From the NCBI RefSeq assembly GCF_001650025.1, contig NZ_LVVY01000063.1:1-64000 (forward strand): 64,000 nt of DNA. Direction: 5' to 3'. A model generated the notes under the pieces. It did no database searches. It was given only the letters and a program-made list of their open reading frames with translations, and had not been told where the DNA came from. This document shows positions 33,579 to 42,406 of this stretch, one piece after another; the first letter of the stretch is position 1, and each line of letters begins with the position of its first letter. A program made the position numbers and the translations under genes. This DNA comes from Devosia elaeis. GTDB lineage: Bacteria; Pseudomonadota; Alphaproteobacteria; Rhizobiales; Devosiaceae.

Positions 33579-34878
33579 TCGAGGGCAGGAAGCTGACTGG
33601 CTTATCAGTCAGCCGCTCGACATCGAAACGCCGCGCAATGGTGGCCAGCAGCAGCATGGCCTCCATCATGGCGAAGCGATTGCCGATGCAAATCCTGGGG
33701 CCGCCGCCAAAGGGAAAATAGGCGAAGCGCGGCAATTTCCGGCGGAAATCGCCAGCCCAGCGCTCCGGCCGGAAGGCCAGCGGATCCTCGAAATAGCGGG
33801 GGTCGCGCTGGGTGATCCAGGGGCTGAGGATCACCGTCGTGCCCTTCTTGATGTCGTAATCGCCAATACGCACATCGCTGCGGGCCTCACGGCCGATGGC
33901 CCAGCCGGGCGGCAGGAGACGCAGCATTTCGATGACGGCATGCTCGGTCAGCTTGAGGTTGGGCAGATCGTCCGGCGTCACCGGGCGGCCCGGCGCCACC
34001 GCCTCGACCTCGGCGGCGATGGCAGCCTGGATATCCCGGTTCTGGCCCAGCAGGTGAAAACCATAGGCCATGCTCAGCGCCGACGTTTCATAGCCGGCGA
34101 GCAGCATGTTGCAGATCTGGTCGCGCAGCGCCTTGTCGCTCATCGGCCGGCCGTCCTCATCGCGGGCCGACATCAGCAGCGAGAGGAAACCGGCCGAGGC
34201 ATTCTTGCCCGCCCGATTTTCGGCGATGACGCGATAGACGATGCGCTCGATCCGGGCGACGCCTTTCAGATAACGCCGATGCCCCGGCAGCGGCACCCAG
34301 TCGGGCACCACGACGGGCCGCGAGAAGCGCGCGGCAACCTCGTCGATAACCCAATAGGCAGCCTCTTCCATGGCTTCGAGATCGTCGGTCACATCGGCAT
34401 CGAGCAGCGTCTTGGCGGCAATCTGGAGGCCCAAAGCCATCATCTCGCGATGCATGTCGATGTCCTGGCCATCCTGCCAGCGCTCGAGCTTGCGTTCGGT
34501 TAGCTCGACCATGTGCGGGCCATAGGACGCCAGCGGAATGGTGGCGAAGGCCGGGGCGGCGAGCTTGCGCTGGCGCTGCCATTCGGCATCCTCAGCGGTG
34601 AACAGCCCATTGCCGAGCAGCGCCTCGAGCTGGCGCCAGAACACCTTGTTCTTGGTGAAATGCTCGTTCTGCTTGACCAGGACCTGTTCGATCAGGTCCG
34701 GATGATTGACGATCACCGCCGGGAAGCCGCCCACCTGGATCGCGGTCATGTCGCCATATTGGCGGGCGCTGCGCTCGAAAAAGCCGAGCGTGTCGCGGCT
34801 CATTTCGAGCAGGTGGCCGAGAACGGGCAGGCCCTTGGGGCCCTCGGCCCGCCGCGCGGGCCGCATTTGCTGGGGCAT
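33517..34878 (-). CDS. Cytochrome P450
   Basis: Encodes 453 residues from ATG 34878 (MPQQMRPARR); GTG 34893 is also possible and neither has a strong ribosome site. The haem-thiolate loop is FPFGGGPRICIGNRFA near the C-terminus. The I-helix oxygen motif is LLAGYETSA, the K-helix ExxR is EMLRLLPP (E-M-L-R), and the PERF-type block reads FRPERW. Soluble, with no membrane anchor. It resembles broad-specificity bacterial P450s (fatty acid or terpenoid-type). No ferredoxin or reductase gene is nearby, so electrons come from elsewhere. Confidence 0.92.
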   Translation of the reverse strand: MPQQMRPARRAEGPKGLPVLGHLLEMSRDTLGFFERSARQYGDMTAIQVGGFPAVIVNHPDLIEQVLVKQNEHFTKNKVFWRQLEALLGNGLFTAEDAEWQRQRKLAAPAFATIPLASYGPHMVELTERKLERWQDGQDIDMHREMMALGLQIAAKTLLDADVTDDLEAMEEAAYWVIDEVAARFSRPVVVPDWVPLPGHRRYLKGVARIERIVYRVIAENRAGKNASAGFLSLLMSARDEDGRPMSDKALRDQICNMLLAGYETSALSMAYGFHLLGQNRDIQAAIAAEVEAVAPGRPVTPDDLPNLKLTEHAVIEMLRLLPPGWAIGREARSDVRIGDYDIKKGTTVILSPWITQRDPRYFEDPLAFRPERWAGDFRRKLPRFAYFPFGGGPRICIGNRFAMMEAMLLLATIARRFDVERLTDKPVSFLPSITLRPVGGIWVRLHARNRAG

Positions 34879-34958
34879 ATCCGTGCTGGTCACATCGCAC
34901 CGCTCAACTGGTCCCGCCAGGGGGGACGACCGGCGCGATTTGACCACAGCGCAAGGCG

Positions 34959-35370
34959 CTATGCCAGTGCCTCGAAGGCATAGAGTGACCAATCATCCCC
35001 GTCGAAATGGATATCGCGGGGTGCCGGGGCGCGGGAGCCAAGGGCGCGGGGCCAGAAGGCCTGCGCGGCGGCGTTGGCGCGGGGCACGGCGATATGCCAA
35101 TGCCCCTGATGCGCCGCCAGGGCAAGATCGAGCGCCGCCCGCCCCGCGCCCTGTCGTCGATAGGCCTTGAGCACGAAGAACTCGGCCATGAACCAGCAGG
35201 GCGCGCGTCCGGTCAGCGGACAGGTATCGACCACCAGCGCGAAGCCCGCGATCTCGTCGCCGGACATGATGAAATAGGGATGGCGCCAGAAGCGGTCCAG
35301 AAAGCCGTAATCGTACCGCCCGTCGGCGCCGACCGGGAACGGCATGAACTGCGGGGCGGAGGGTGATCAT
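34959..35370 (-). pseudogene. GNAT acetyltransferase, internally deleted
   Basis: A start (MITLRPA, ATG 35370) is in one frame, and the body of a GNAT protein (QFMPFPVGADGRYDYGFLDRFW...FFVLKAYRRQGAGRAALDLAL, acetyl-CoA loop) is in another. Family proteins have about 25-30 residues between these parts (the first helices), which are absent here. So a deletion with a frame change joined the two ends. The body alone could be translated from ATG 35345 (128 residues), but it would lack strand 1 and helix 1. I judge it non-functional. Confidence 0.6.
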
Positions 35371-35409
35371 GGAAGGAGGATAGGCGACTTTATAGGTGCT
35401 GCATATCCC

Positions 35410-35507
35410 GAAGACCTCATGGTGAGCCTGTCGAAGGACGAGGTCGGGCACCCTGACGCATGAGGGCCACGACCTCGTCCTTCGACGGGCTCAGGATGAG
35501 GTCTACT
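35410..35507 (+). repeat. ACCTCATGGTGAG repeat, two-arm copy
   Basis: Arm 1 GAAGACCTCATGGTGAGCCT...GGACGAGGTCGGG (35410-35449), arm 2 CGACCTCGTCCTTCGACGGG...GAGGTCTAC (35470-35506). The arms are mutually complementary at several blocks and match 25804-25896. Confidence 0.7.
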
Positions 35508-35539
35508 TTTGGTTTGGGCGGGAACGCACCCGCCCTATC

Positions 35540-37435
35540 CTATTCCGCCGCCGGAATGCCGCGTTTGACGAAGCCATCGGGGTCTTCCTGTGTCCGGGCC
35601 AGCAGTTCGGCTGCTTCCGAGGCCTCGCGCTGGCGGTTCCACATCTGGGCGTAGAGGCCATCGGCGGCGAGAAGCTGGAAGTGATTGCCGCGCTCGGCGA
35701 CCTGGCCGTCGCGCAGGACCAGGATTTCATCGGCATTGACCACGGTGGAGAGGCGGTGGGCGATGACCACGGTGGTGCGGTTGCGCGAGACCTCGTCCAG
35801 GGCCTGCTGGATATCGCGCTCGGTCTTGGTGTCGAGCGCCGAGGTGGCTTCGTCCAGAATGAGGATCGAGGGCGATTTGAGGATGGTGCGCGCAATGGCG
35901 ACGCGCTGCTTCTCGCCGCCGGAGAGTTTCAGCCCGCGCTCGCCGACCGGAGTATCGTAGCCCCTGGGCAGGGCCTCGATGAAGCCGCCGACCTGGGCCA
36001 TGCGGGCGGCCTCGCGGATTTCGTCCTCGGAGGCGCCGGGGCGGCCATATTCGATATTGTAGCCGATGGTGTCATTGAACAGCACCGTATCCTGCGGCAC
36101 CATGCCGATGGCCGAGCGGAGGCTTTCCTGGGTCACGTCGCGCAAGTCCTGGCCATCGATGGTGATGCGACCGCCGGTGACGTCGTAGAAGCGGAACAGG
36201 AGGCGCGAAATGGTCGACTTGCCGGCGCCGGTGGGGCCGACAATGGCCACGGTCTTGCCGGCGGGAACCTCGAAGCTGACGCCCTTCAAGATCGGCCGGT
36301 CGGGATCGTAGTGGAAGGTCACGTCCTCGAAGCGGATGACCGGGCCGCTCACGGCCAGCGGCGTCGCGCCCGGCTTGTCGGTGATTTCCGGATCCTGGTC
36401 GAGGAGCTTGAACATTTCCTCGATGTCGGTGAGGCCCTGGCGCAATTCGCGATAGACGAAGCCGATGAAATTGAGCGGCCGGTAAATCTGCATCAGGAAG
36501 GTGTTGAGCAGAACGAAATCGCCCAGGGTCAGCGTGCCGTCCATGACGCCGAGGATCGACATGATGGAGATGATGAGGAAGCCGCCATAGAAGATGACCG
36601 CCTGGCCGAAATTGAGAAAACCCAGCGAGGTCCAGATGCGGATGGCCGAACGCTCATAGCCGGCCATGGCATTGTCGAAGCGGTCGGCCTCCATCTTCTC
36701 GTTGGCGAAATATTTCACCGTCTCGAAATTGAGCAGGCTGTCGATGGCCTTGCCATTGGCGTCGGTATCGCTGTCGTTCATCTGGCGGCGGATGGAAATG
36801 CGCCAGTTGGAAGCCTTGATGGTGAAATAGAGATAGGCCCAGATCATCACCACCAGCACGCCGAGATAGGAAATCCCGAACAGCCAGATGAAAATCACCG
36901 CCACCACGACGAATTCGACGATGGTGGGCGCGATATTGAGCATGGCGAAACGGACCACCGTTTCGATGCCCTTGGTGCCGCGCTCGATGACGCGGGAAAG
37001 GCCGCCGGTGCGCCGCTGCAGATGGAAGCGCAGCGACAGGCGATGCATGTGATGGAAGGTCTGGAGCGCGAGCTTGCGCACCGCATGCTGGCCGACGCTG
37101 GCAAAGAGCACGTCGCGCAATTGCTGGAAGCCGGCATCGATGATGTTGCCCAGCACATAGGCGATGACCAAAGCCACCGGCACGGCCAGGCCCAGGATCA
37201 GCGCATTGTCGGGCGTGGAGCCGTCGAGGCTGTCGATAATGCCCTTATAGGCGAAGGGGACCAGCGTGGTGGCCACCTTGCTGGCCAGCAGGGCGCCGAT
37301 GGCCAGCACCACGCGCAAGCGCAGATCGGGGCGGTTGTCGGGCCACATATAGGCCCAGAGGTTGCGGACGGTGGCAAACACCGACCCTTCGTCCGCGCTG
37401 ACGGACGGCTTCTTCTCAACGCTGTCTATAGCCAT
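35540..37435 (-). CDS. ABC exporter, HMT1/Atm1-like (fused membrane and ATPase domains)
   Basis: Half-transporter of 631 residues from ATG 37435 (MAIDSVEKK); the longer frame upstream is the shadow of the ArsR gene. Six membrane helices (about 40-330), then Walker A GPTGAGKST, signature LSGGEKQRVAIAR and Walker B ILILDEATSALD. SLRFHLQRRTGGLSRVIERGTKGIE in the first cytoplasmic loop is diagnostic for the Atm1/HMT1 group, which exports glutathione-linked sulphur or heavy-metal conjugates. The one-base TGATG overlap with the ArsR gene implies coupled translation and metal- or thiol-responsive expression. Confidence 0.9.
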   Translation of the reverse strand: MAIDSVEKKPSVSADEGSVFATVRNLWAYMWPDNRPDLRLRVVLAIGALLASKVATTLVPFAYKGIIDSLDGSTPDNALILGLAVPVALVIAYVLGNIIDAGFQQLRDVLFASVGQHAVRKLALQTFHHMHRLSLRFHLQRRTGGLSRVIERGTKGIETVVRFAMLNIAPTIVEFVVVAVIFIWLFGISYLGVLVVMIWAYLYFTIKASNWRISIRRQMNDSDTDANGKAIDSLLNFETVKYFANEKMEADRFDNAMAGYERSAIRIWTSLGFLNFGQAVIFYGGFLIISIMSILGVMDGTLTLGDFVLLNTFLMQIYRPLNFIGFVYRELRQGLTDIEEMFKLLDQDPEITDKPGATPLAVSGPVIRFEDVTFHYDPDRPILKGVSFEVPAGKTVAIVGPTGAGKSTISRLLFRFYDVTGGRITIDGQDLRDVTQESLRSAIGMVPQDTVLFNDTIGYNIEYGRPGASEDEIREAARMAQVGGFIEALPRGYDTPVGERGLKLSGGEKQRVAIARTILKSPSILILDEATSALDTKTERDIQQALDEVSRNRTTVVIAHRLSTVVNADEILVLRDGQVAERGNHFQLLAADGLYAQMWNRQREASEAAELLARTQEDPDGFVKRGIPAAE

Positions 37436-37764
37436 CAGGCCAGTTCCGCTTCCTTGTTGGCGGTGGGGGCCAGACCCTGGAGCAGGCCGCCAAAGGCGGC
37501 GCCCAATTCGCTGAGCTTGTCCTGGCGGATGCAATAGCGATTGCGGGTACCATGGGCCTTACGGTCGATCAGGCCCGCATCGAGCAGAACCTTGATATGC
37601 TGGGACACGGTCGACTGCGCCAGCGGCAGGCTCTCGGTCACGTCGGCGCAGCAGCACTGCCCCTGTTGTTGATTGGCCAGAATACGCAGGATTTCAAGGC
37701 GCACCGGGTGGCCAAGGGCCCGCATCGTATTGGCAATGTCGTCGTCACGCATGGCGTCGCTCAT
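37435..37764 (-). CDS. ArsR-family metalloregulator-like repressor
   Basis: Encodes 109 residues from ATG 37764 (MSDAMRDDD; AGGTG upstream). A longer start at 37809 would place an operator-like palindrome inside the gene, so I reject it. Winged helix: LGHPVRLEILRILANQ, CADVTESLPLAQSTVSQHIKVLLDAGLI. Three adjacent cysteines C37-C39 (GQCCCADV) lie where ArsR/SmtB proteins carry ELCVCDL metal ligands, so it may sense a thiophilic metal or a redox signal. It precedes and overlaps the exporter gene, its likely target. Confidence 0.85.
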   Translation of the reverse strand: MSDAMRDDDIANTMRALGHPVRLEILRILANQQQGQCCCADVTESLPLAQSTVSQHIKVLLDAGLIDRKAHGTRNRYCIRQDKLSELGAAFGGLLQGLAPTANKEAELA

Positions 37765-37803
37765 GTGCACCTGATCGCGGCGGAAATGAAATCCTGCATC
37801 GGC

Positions 37804-37817
37804 GATCATTATTGATC
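37804..37817. promoter_or_regulatory. ArsR operator candidate
   Basis: Perfect inverted repeat GATCA-TTAT-TGATC, 40 bases ahead of the ArsR start codon, in a small AT-rich stretch. ArsR/SmtB-type repressors bind short AT-cored dyads like this at their own promoter. Confidence 0.5.
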
Positions 37818-37902
37818 GGTCATTTGCGATGGAAGATGGGACCTTTGCCCGCGAAAATCAATAGAGGGGCAGCGAAACGGCGCCCGAAGGCGCCGCTTCC
37901 CT

Positions 37903-39798
37903 TCATTCCCCGCCGGGCAGGTCGAAGACCTGTCCGGGATAGATGCGATCGGGGTCGCGGATCTGGCCGGTGTTGGCCTCGTAGATCGTGGTGTACTTGA
38001 CCCCCTCGCCATAGACGCGGCGGGCAATGGTCCAGAGATTATCGCCGCGGCGAATAATGGCCTTGCCGGAGGCGAAGCGCTGGGCTTCCGGATCGCCGAG
38101 CGACACCGCCACCATGGTGGGCACGGCAGGCTCGGGCTCGGGTTCCGGCTCCGGCTCGGGTTCGACGACCGGCTCAGGCATGACCTGGCCCGGCTCCTCG
38201 GCAGCAGGGGAAGTTGCCGGTTGCGGCGCCGGCGCAATGGCCGGCGGACGCGCGGGCACGCTGGCGGGAGCCGCCGGCTCGGGGGCGGCGGGCGCGGTCT
38301 GGGCCGGCTGCTCGACGGGCTGGGCCGGAACGACTGGCTCGGCAATCCATCCGGGTTCCGGCGTCTCCGCCGCGGGCGCCGCGGCGGCGGGTGCGGCTGT
38401 CTCCGCCGGGGACGCCGGGGGTTCGCCCTCGGCCACGACGATGTCGCTTGCGGCGGTTTCGGGGACGTCGAGCACGAAATCCACCTCGGCACGCGCCACG
38501 ACCTGGGCATTGTCCGGCTGCAGCAGATCGATGCGCACGCGCTGGCTGGGCTGGTTGAGCACCGGCCCGGCCTCGATCAGCCAGCGGCCTTCGGAAACGG
38601 ATGCATCGGCAATGAAACCGTCATCGACATAGAGCCGCACGATGCCGTCTTCCGGGCCGGCGCCGGCAAAGAAGGTGCGGTCGCCGTCGAGCTCGATAGC
38701 GTCGATGGTGGGCGCGACATCGGCCAATCGGGGGGCGGCGGGTTCGGTGGCAGGCTGGGATGCCACGGCCGGTTCGGTTGGCGTCACCACAGTAGGTGCG
38801 GTGGCGGCCGGTTCCTCGGCGGCTGGGGCGGCCGCCATGCTGGTTTCCGGCTCGGCTTCCGTGACCAGCTCCGTGGCGTCGATATCGGCGGCGACCGGCG
38901 CGGCCGGCGTCTCGGGTTCGGCGGCCGGCTCGGGTTCCGCAGGTTCGGAAGTGGCCGGGGCCGCATCGGCGCTCTCTGCCGAAGGCGCGGTGGCGGGCAC
39001 TTCGGCGGCCGTTTCAATGGCCGGCCGGTCGGCCGCGGGCGCATCCGCCGGCGCGGCGGCCGCCACGTCCGTGGTTTCGGGTTCGGCGGCTGGCTCGGGC
39101 TCCGGCGCGGCTGCGGTTTGCGGGGCGGGCGCGCTCAGGCCCTGGAGGACTTCGCTGGCCTGGCCGGGCGTGCTGGCGACGACCAAGGGCTGGGTCGTGC
39201 GGTCTTCGTTGAGCACGACGATGAAGGATTGCTCGGCGGTGCCGGGTTTGCCTTCCTCGCCCAGGGTGATTTCGAGATCGCCGGGCGCCAGGGGCGCGTC
39301 GGGCACGAAAACCCAGTCGCCGCTGGCTTCGACCTCGACAGTGCCGAGCAGTTCGCCATTGGCGAAGACTTCCACCCGGCTGCCGGGCGTGCCGCTGCCG
39401 GCAATGACGACCGAGCCATCGGGCTCGGCGCGCAGCAGGCCGAAGGTGGCGGCGATGACGCCATCGGCGGCGGCGCTATCGACCGTTTCGGCCGGCGGGG
39501 TCACATCGAGTTCGGGCGCGGCGGAAACGGCCTCTTCGGCGGTTTCGACGGCCTCGGGCGCAGGCGTCTCCGGGACGGCTTCGGTCTCGGCGACGGCCGG
39601 CGCGGGGAGCGGCGGGGCCAGGCCGACATCGGCCATCTTGCCGCGCAGGCAAAGGCCCAGGCCATCTTCGCTATTGAAGCAGGACACGATGGACGGGCCG
39701 GCCAGGACGCCGAGAATGACAACAAGGGTGGCTGCCGCTGCTCCGATAGTCAGAGCGAGAGGACGTTTCGGAGCGGTTTCGGCCAGTTTGCCCTCCAC
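37903..39798 (-). CDS. LysM-domain protein with long Ala/Pro/Glu-rich linkers
   Basis: Encodes 631 residues. One membrane helix near the N-terminus (LALTIGAAAATLVVILGVLAG, about 13-33), so probably anchored with the rest in the periplasm. Two Ig-like modules (about 110-200, PDGSVVIAGSGTPGSRVEVFANG...; about 355-440, DGDRTFFAGAGPEDGIVRLYVDDG) sit between low-complexity Ala/Pro/Glu linkers. The C-terminal LysM (RRGDNLWTIARRVYGEGVKYTTIYEANTGQIRDPDRIYPGQVFDLP) binds peptidoglycan. Likely an envelope-anchored structural or morphogenesis protein, a type common in Hyphomicrobiales. A weak GGCGCC-CGAA-GGCGCC hairpin (37879-37894) follows its stop. Large antisense frames over it arise from its biased composition. 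Confidence 0.85.
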   Translation of the reverse strand: MEGKLAETAPKRPLALTIGAAAATLVVILGVLAGPSIVSCFNSEDGLGLCLRGKMADVGLAPPLPAPAVAETEAVPETPAPEAVETAEEAVSAAPELDVTPPAETVDSAAADGVIAATFGLLRAEPDGSVVIAGSGTPGSRVEVFANGELLGTVEVEASGDWVFVPDAPLAPGDLEITLGEEGKPGTAEQSFIVVLNEDRTTQPLVVASTPGQASEVLQGLSAPAPQTAAAPEPEPAAEPETTDVAAAAPADAPAADRPAIETAAEVPATAPSAESADAAPATSEPAEPEPAAEPETPAAPVAADIDATELVTEAEPETSMAAAPAAEEPAATAPTVVTPTEPAVASQPATEPAAPRLADVAPTIDAIELDGDRTFFAGAGPEDGIVRLYVDDGFIADASVSEGRWLIEAGPVLNQPSQRVRIDLLQPDNAQVVARAEVDFVLDVPETAASDIVVAEGEPPASPAETAAPAAAAPAAETPEPGWIAEPVVPAQPVEQPAQTAPAAPEPAAPASVPARPPAIAPAPQPATSPAAEEPGQVMPEPVVEPEPEPEPEPEPAVPTMVAVSLGDPEAQRFASGKAIIRRGDNLWTIARRVYGEGVKYTTIYEANTGQIRDPDRIYPGQVFDLPGGE

Positions 39799-39819
39799 TG
39801 GATTTCGCGGCGGGCGGCC

Positions 39820-41412
39820 TCAGGCCGCCTCGGTTTTCAACAATTTATAGGTGATCGATTCATATAGAGCTTCAAAGGACGCATCAATGATATTGGGCGA
39901 TACGCCGATGGTTACCCAGCGTTCGCCGCTATCGTCACGGCTTTCGACCAGTACACGGGTGACCGCGCCCGTGCCACCGTCCAGGATACGCACCTTGAAG
40001 TCGGCCAGTTCGAGGTCCTCGATTCGGCTCGAATAGATGCCCAGATCCTTGCGCAGGGCCAGGTCCAGCGCGTTGACGGGGCCATTGCCTTCGGCCACCG
40101 ACATCAGCAATTCGCCCTCGACACGGATTTTCACCACCGCCTCGGTGACGGTGACTTCCTCGCCCAGCGCATTGTGGCGGCGTTCGACCATGGCGCGATA
40201 ATGCTCGACCTGGAAGAAGTCGGGCAAGGTGCCGAGCACGCGGCGCGCCAGCACGCAGAAGGAGGCGTCGGCGCCGTCATAGGAATAGCCCCGCGCCTCG
40301 CGCTCCTTGACATGGGCCAGCAGCTTTTCGAGGCGCGGATCGTCCTTTTCGAGATGGATGCCGTGACGCGCCAGGGCCGTCAACAGGTTGGACTTGCCAG
40401 CCTGCTGGCTGACCATGATGGAGCGCTCATTGCCCACGCTTTCGGGCGGCACGTGCTCATAGGTGGAGAAATCCTTGAGCAGCGCCGAAGCGTGAATGCC
40501 GGCTTTGGTGGCGAAGGCCGAGACGCCGACATAGGGCGCCTGCCGCGCCGGAGCGCGATTGAGCCGGTCGTCGAAGACGCGGGAAATATGGGTCAGGCGT
40601 TCCAATTGCCCGGGCGCGATGCCGGTCTCGAAGCGCTCGGCATAATAGGGTTTGAGCACCAGATTGGGGATCAGCGTCACCAGATTGGTATTGCCGCAGC
40701 GTTCGCCCAGGCCATTGAGCGTGCCCTGCACCTGGCGGACGCCCGCCTCGACAGCCGCCAGGGCATTGGCGACGGCCTGGCCGGTATCGTCATGCGGGTG
40801 GATGCCCAGATGGTCACCCGGCGCGACCTTGAGCACATCGCCCACGATCTCGCGCACTTCCGAAGGCATGGTGCCGCCATTGGTGTCGCAGAGCACGACC
40901 CAGCGGGCGCCCGCCTCCAGCGCGGTCTTGACGCAGTCCAGCGCATAGACGGGATTGGCCTTGTAGCCGTCGAAGAAATGCTCGAGATCGACAAGTGCTT
41001 CCTTGCCGGCGGCAATGGCGGTGCGCACCGTATCGGCAATGCCTTCGAGGTGTTCGTCGGTGGTGGAATTGAGGGCCAGTTCCACCTGGTAATCCCAGGC
41101 CTTGGCGACGAAGCAGGTGGCGTCGGCCGCCGAATTGATGAGCCCCATGACGCCGGGATCGTTGGCGGCGGAGCGCCCTGCCCTTTTGGTCATGCCGAAG
41201 GCGGTGAAGGTGGCGTTCCTGGTCCGCTTCCGCTCGAAAAAGCCGGTATCCACCGGATTGGCGCCGGGATAGCCGCCCTCGATATAGTCCACGCCCAATT
41301 CCTCCAGCAGGCCGGTAATGGCGATCTTGTCCTCGAGCGAGAATTCGATGCCGGCGGTCTGGGCACCGTCGCGCAGGGTGGTGTCGAAGAGATAGAGGCG
41401 GTCGCGGGACAT
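39820..41412 (-). CDS. cimA: Citramalate synthase
   Basis: Condenses pyruvate and acetyl-CoA to (R)-citramalate, the threonine-independent entry to isoleucine synthesis; 530 residues. Catalytic barrel: LFDTTLRDGAQTAG (about 8-21), EGGYPGANPVDTGFF, LGIHPHDDTGQAVANALAAVEAGV, GLGERCGNTNL. The C-terminal regulatory domain (about 400-520; LRKDLGIYSSRIEDLELADFKVRI) is of the LeuA allosteric type. The family pattern (GYPGANP, length 520-540) fits CimA rather than LeuA. It ends the minus-strand run that begins with cysS. Confidence 0.9.
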   Translation of the reverse strand: MSRDRLYLFDTTLRDGAQTAGIEFSLEDKIAITGLLEELGVDYIEGGYPGANPVDTGFFERKRTRNATFTAFGMTKRAGRSAANDPGVMGLINSAADATCFVAKAWDYQVELALNSTTDEHLEGIADTVRTAIAAGKEALVDLEHFFDGYKANPVYALDCVKTALEAGARWVVLCDTNGGTMPSEVREIVGDVLKVAPGDHLGIHPHDDTGQAVANALAAVEAGVRQVQGTLNGLGERCGNTNLVTLIPNLVLKPYYAERFETGIAPGQLERLTHISRVFDDRLNRAPARQAPYVGVSAFATKAGIHASALLKDFSTYEHVPPESVGNERSIMVSQQAGKSNLLTALARHGIHLEKDDPRLEKLLAHVKEREARGYSYDGADASFCVLARRVLGTLPDFFQVEHYRAMVERRHNALGEEVTVTEAVVKIRVEGELLMSVAEGNGPVNALDLALRKDLGIYSSRIEDLELADFKVRILDGGTGAVTRVLVESRDDSGERWVTIGVSPNIIDASFEALYESITYKLLKTEAA

Positions 41413-41441
41413 ATTGGGGGCCTAACAGGGAAGTTTGACGC

Positions 41442-41933
41442 TTACTTGGGGGGCCAGACGGCGGTGTCGTGGTCGGGATGCTGGTGGTTTGAGGCCTGAA
41501 TCGCACTCCACCAATCCTTGCGATCCGGATCTTCGGTCACGCCGCCATTCTCGATAACGGTCAGCGTTTCGAACCAGGGCACCATGCCCTCGGTGCCGGT
41601 ATTGGCGCGGGGCGGGAAGAGCTCGGGATGGTCAAGCGACCCAATGGTGAAATTGACCCGGTTGCCTTCCACATTGTCGTAGAAAAGCGGCGTTCCACAA
41701 TTGGCGCAGAAACCGCGATCGACATGATCGGATGAGCGGAAACGGGCCGGCTCGCCGCGCGTCCAGGTGATGGCCTCGCGCGGGGCAGCGACTAGGGCCG
41801 CGAAGATATTGCCCACGGCCTTCTGACACATGCGGCAATGGCAGATGTGGGAATTGTCCAGCATTTCGCTGGCGTGATAGCGCACGGCGCCGCATTGGCA
41901 GCCGCCGCTGACTTCCATCTTGTAGCGTTCCAT
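41442..41933 (-). CDS. GFA-family protein (glutathione-dependent formaldehyde-activating fold), copy 1
   Basis: Encodes 163 residues. Zinc ligands CQCGAVRY (about 12-19), HICHCRMCQK (about 29-38) and FCANCGTPL (about 75-83) define the family. GFA proteins bind glutathione and zinc; the claimed formaldehyde activity is disputed, so the biochemical role is open. ATG 41933 follows GGAGGAGA and overlaps the preceding GFA gene's stop by one base (TGATG). The C-terminal NHQHPDHDTAVWPPK matches its neighbour's NQHPDHDTADWPPK, so the pair arose by tandem duplication. Confidence 0.87.
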   Translation of the reverse strand: MERYKMEVSGGCQCGAVRYHASEMLDNSHICHCRMCQKAVGNIFAALVAAPREAITWTRGEPARFRSSDHVDRGFCANCGTPLFYDNVEGNRVNFTIGSLDHPELFPPRANTGTEGMVPWFETLTVIENGGVTEDPDRKDWWSAIQASNHQHPDHDTAVWPPK

Positions 41934-42406
41934 CAGGTCTCCTCCTTCGGTGGCCAATCGGCTGTGTCGTGGTCCGGATGCTGGTTGGAATGGATGCCGG
42001 CCATGAAATCGCGCCATTCGTCGCTGACCTCGTGGCGCTCCGGCAGAGTGCTGAGCCCGGCGAAGAAGGGCTGGCGGTCGGTCAGGTTCACCTGGATTTC
42101 GGGGGCCGCGACCCTGGGATCGTCGAAGGCGCCGATGGCCAGTTCGAGCCCGAAGCGGGTTTCGTAGGCCAGCGGAGTGCCGCAATCGCCGCAGAAGGCG
42201 CGGCGGGCGGCATTGGAGCTCTGGAACCATTTGGGTTCGCCCCGGGTCCAGACCGCGTTATGCGCCGTGACCAGCGGGCCGAAAAAGCCGCCGAAGGCCT
42301 TTTGGCACATACGGCAATGGCAGATGGACGGGCGACCCAGACGGGTCACCCTGAAACGCACGGCGCCGCATTGGCACCCACCCGTATGGGCTTCTCTATC
42401 CGCCAT
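41933..42406 (-). CDS. GFA-family protein, copy 2
   Basis: Encodes 157 residues from ATG 42406 (MADREAHTGGCQCGAV). Same zinc motifs as its neighbour: CQCGAVRF, SICHCRMCQK and FCGDCGTPL. It shares the C-terminal HPDHDTADWPP tail with copy 1, but the middle differs enough that the duplication is old. Its start lies 11 bases inside the 3' end of the VOC gene, so translation is coupled. No membrane or export signal. Confidence 0.87.
   Translation of the reverse strand: MADREAHTGGCQCGAVRFRVTRLGRPSICHCRMCQKAFGGFFGPLVTAHNAVWTRGEPKWFQSSNAARRAFCGDCGTPLAYETRFGLELAIGAFDDPRVAAPEIQVNLTDRQPFFAGLSTLPERHEVSDEWRDFMAGIHSNQHPDHDTADWPPKEET

Noticed and set aside
38642-39850. 402-codon Ser/Ala/Gly-rich antisense frame and a 548-codon Gly/Arg-rich one over the LysM gene
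   Set aside because: They mirror the Ala/Pro/Glu linker codons of the real gene and contain no domain.
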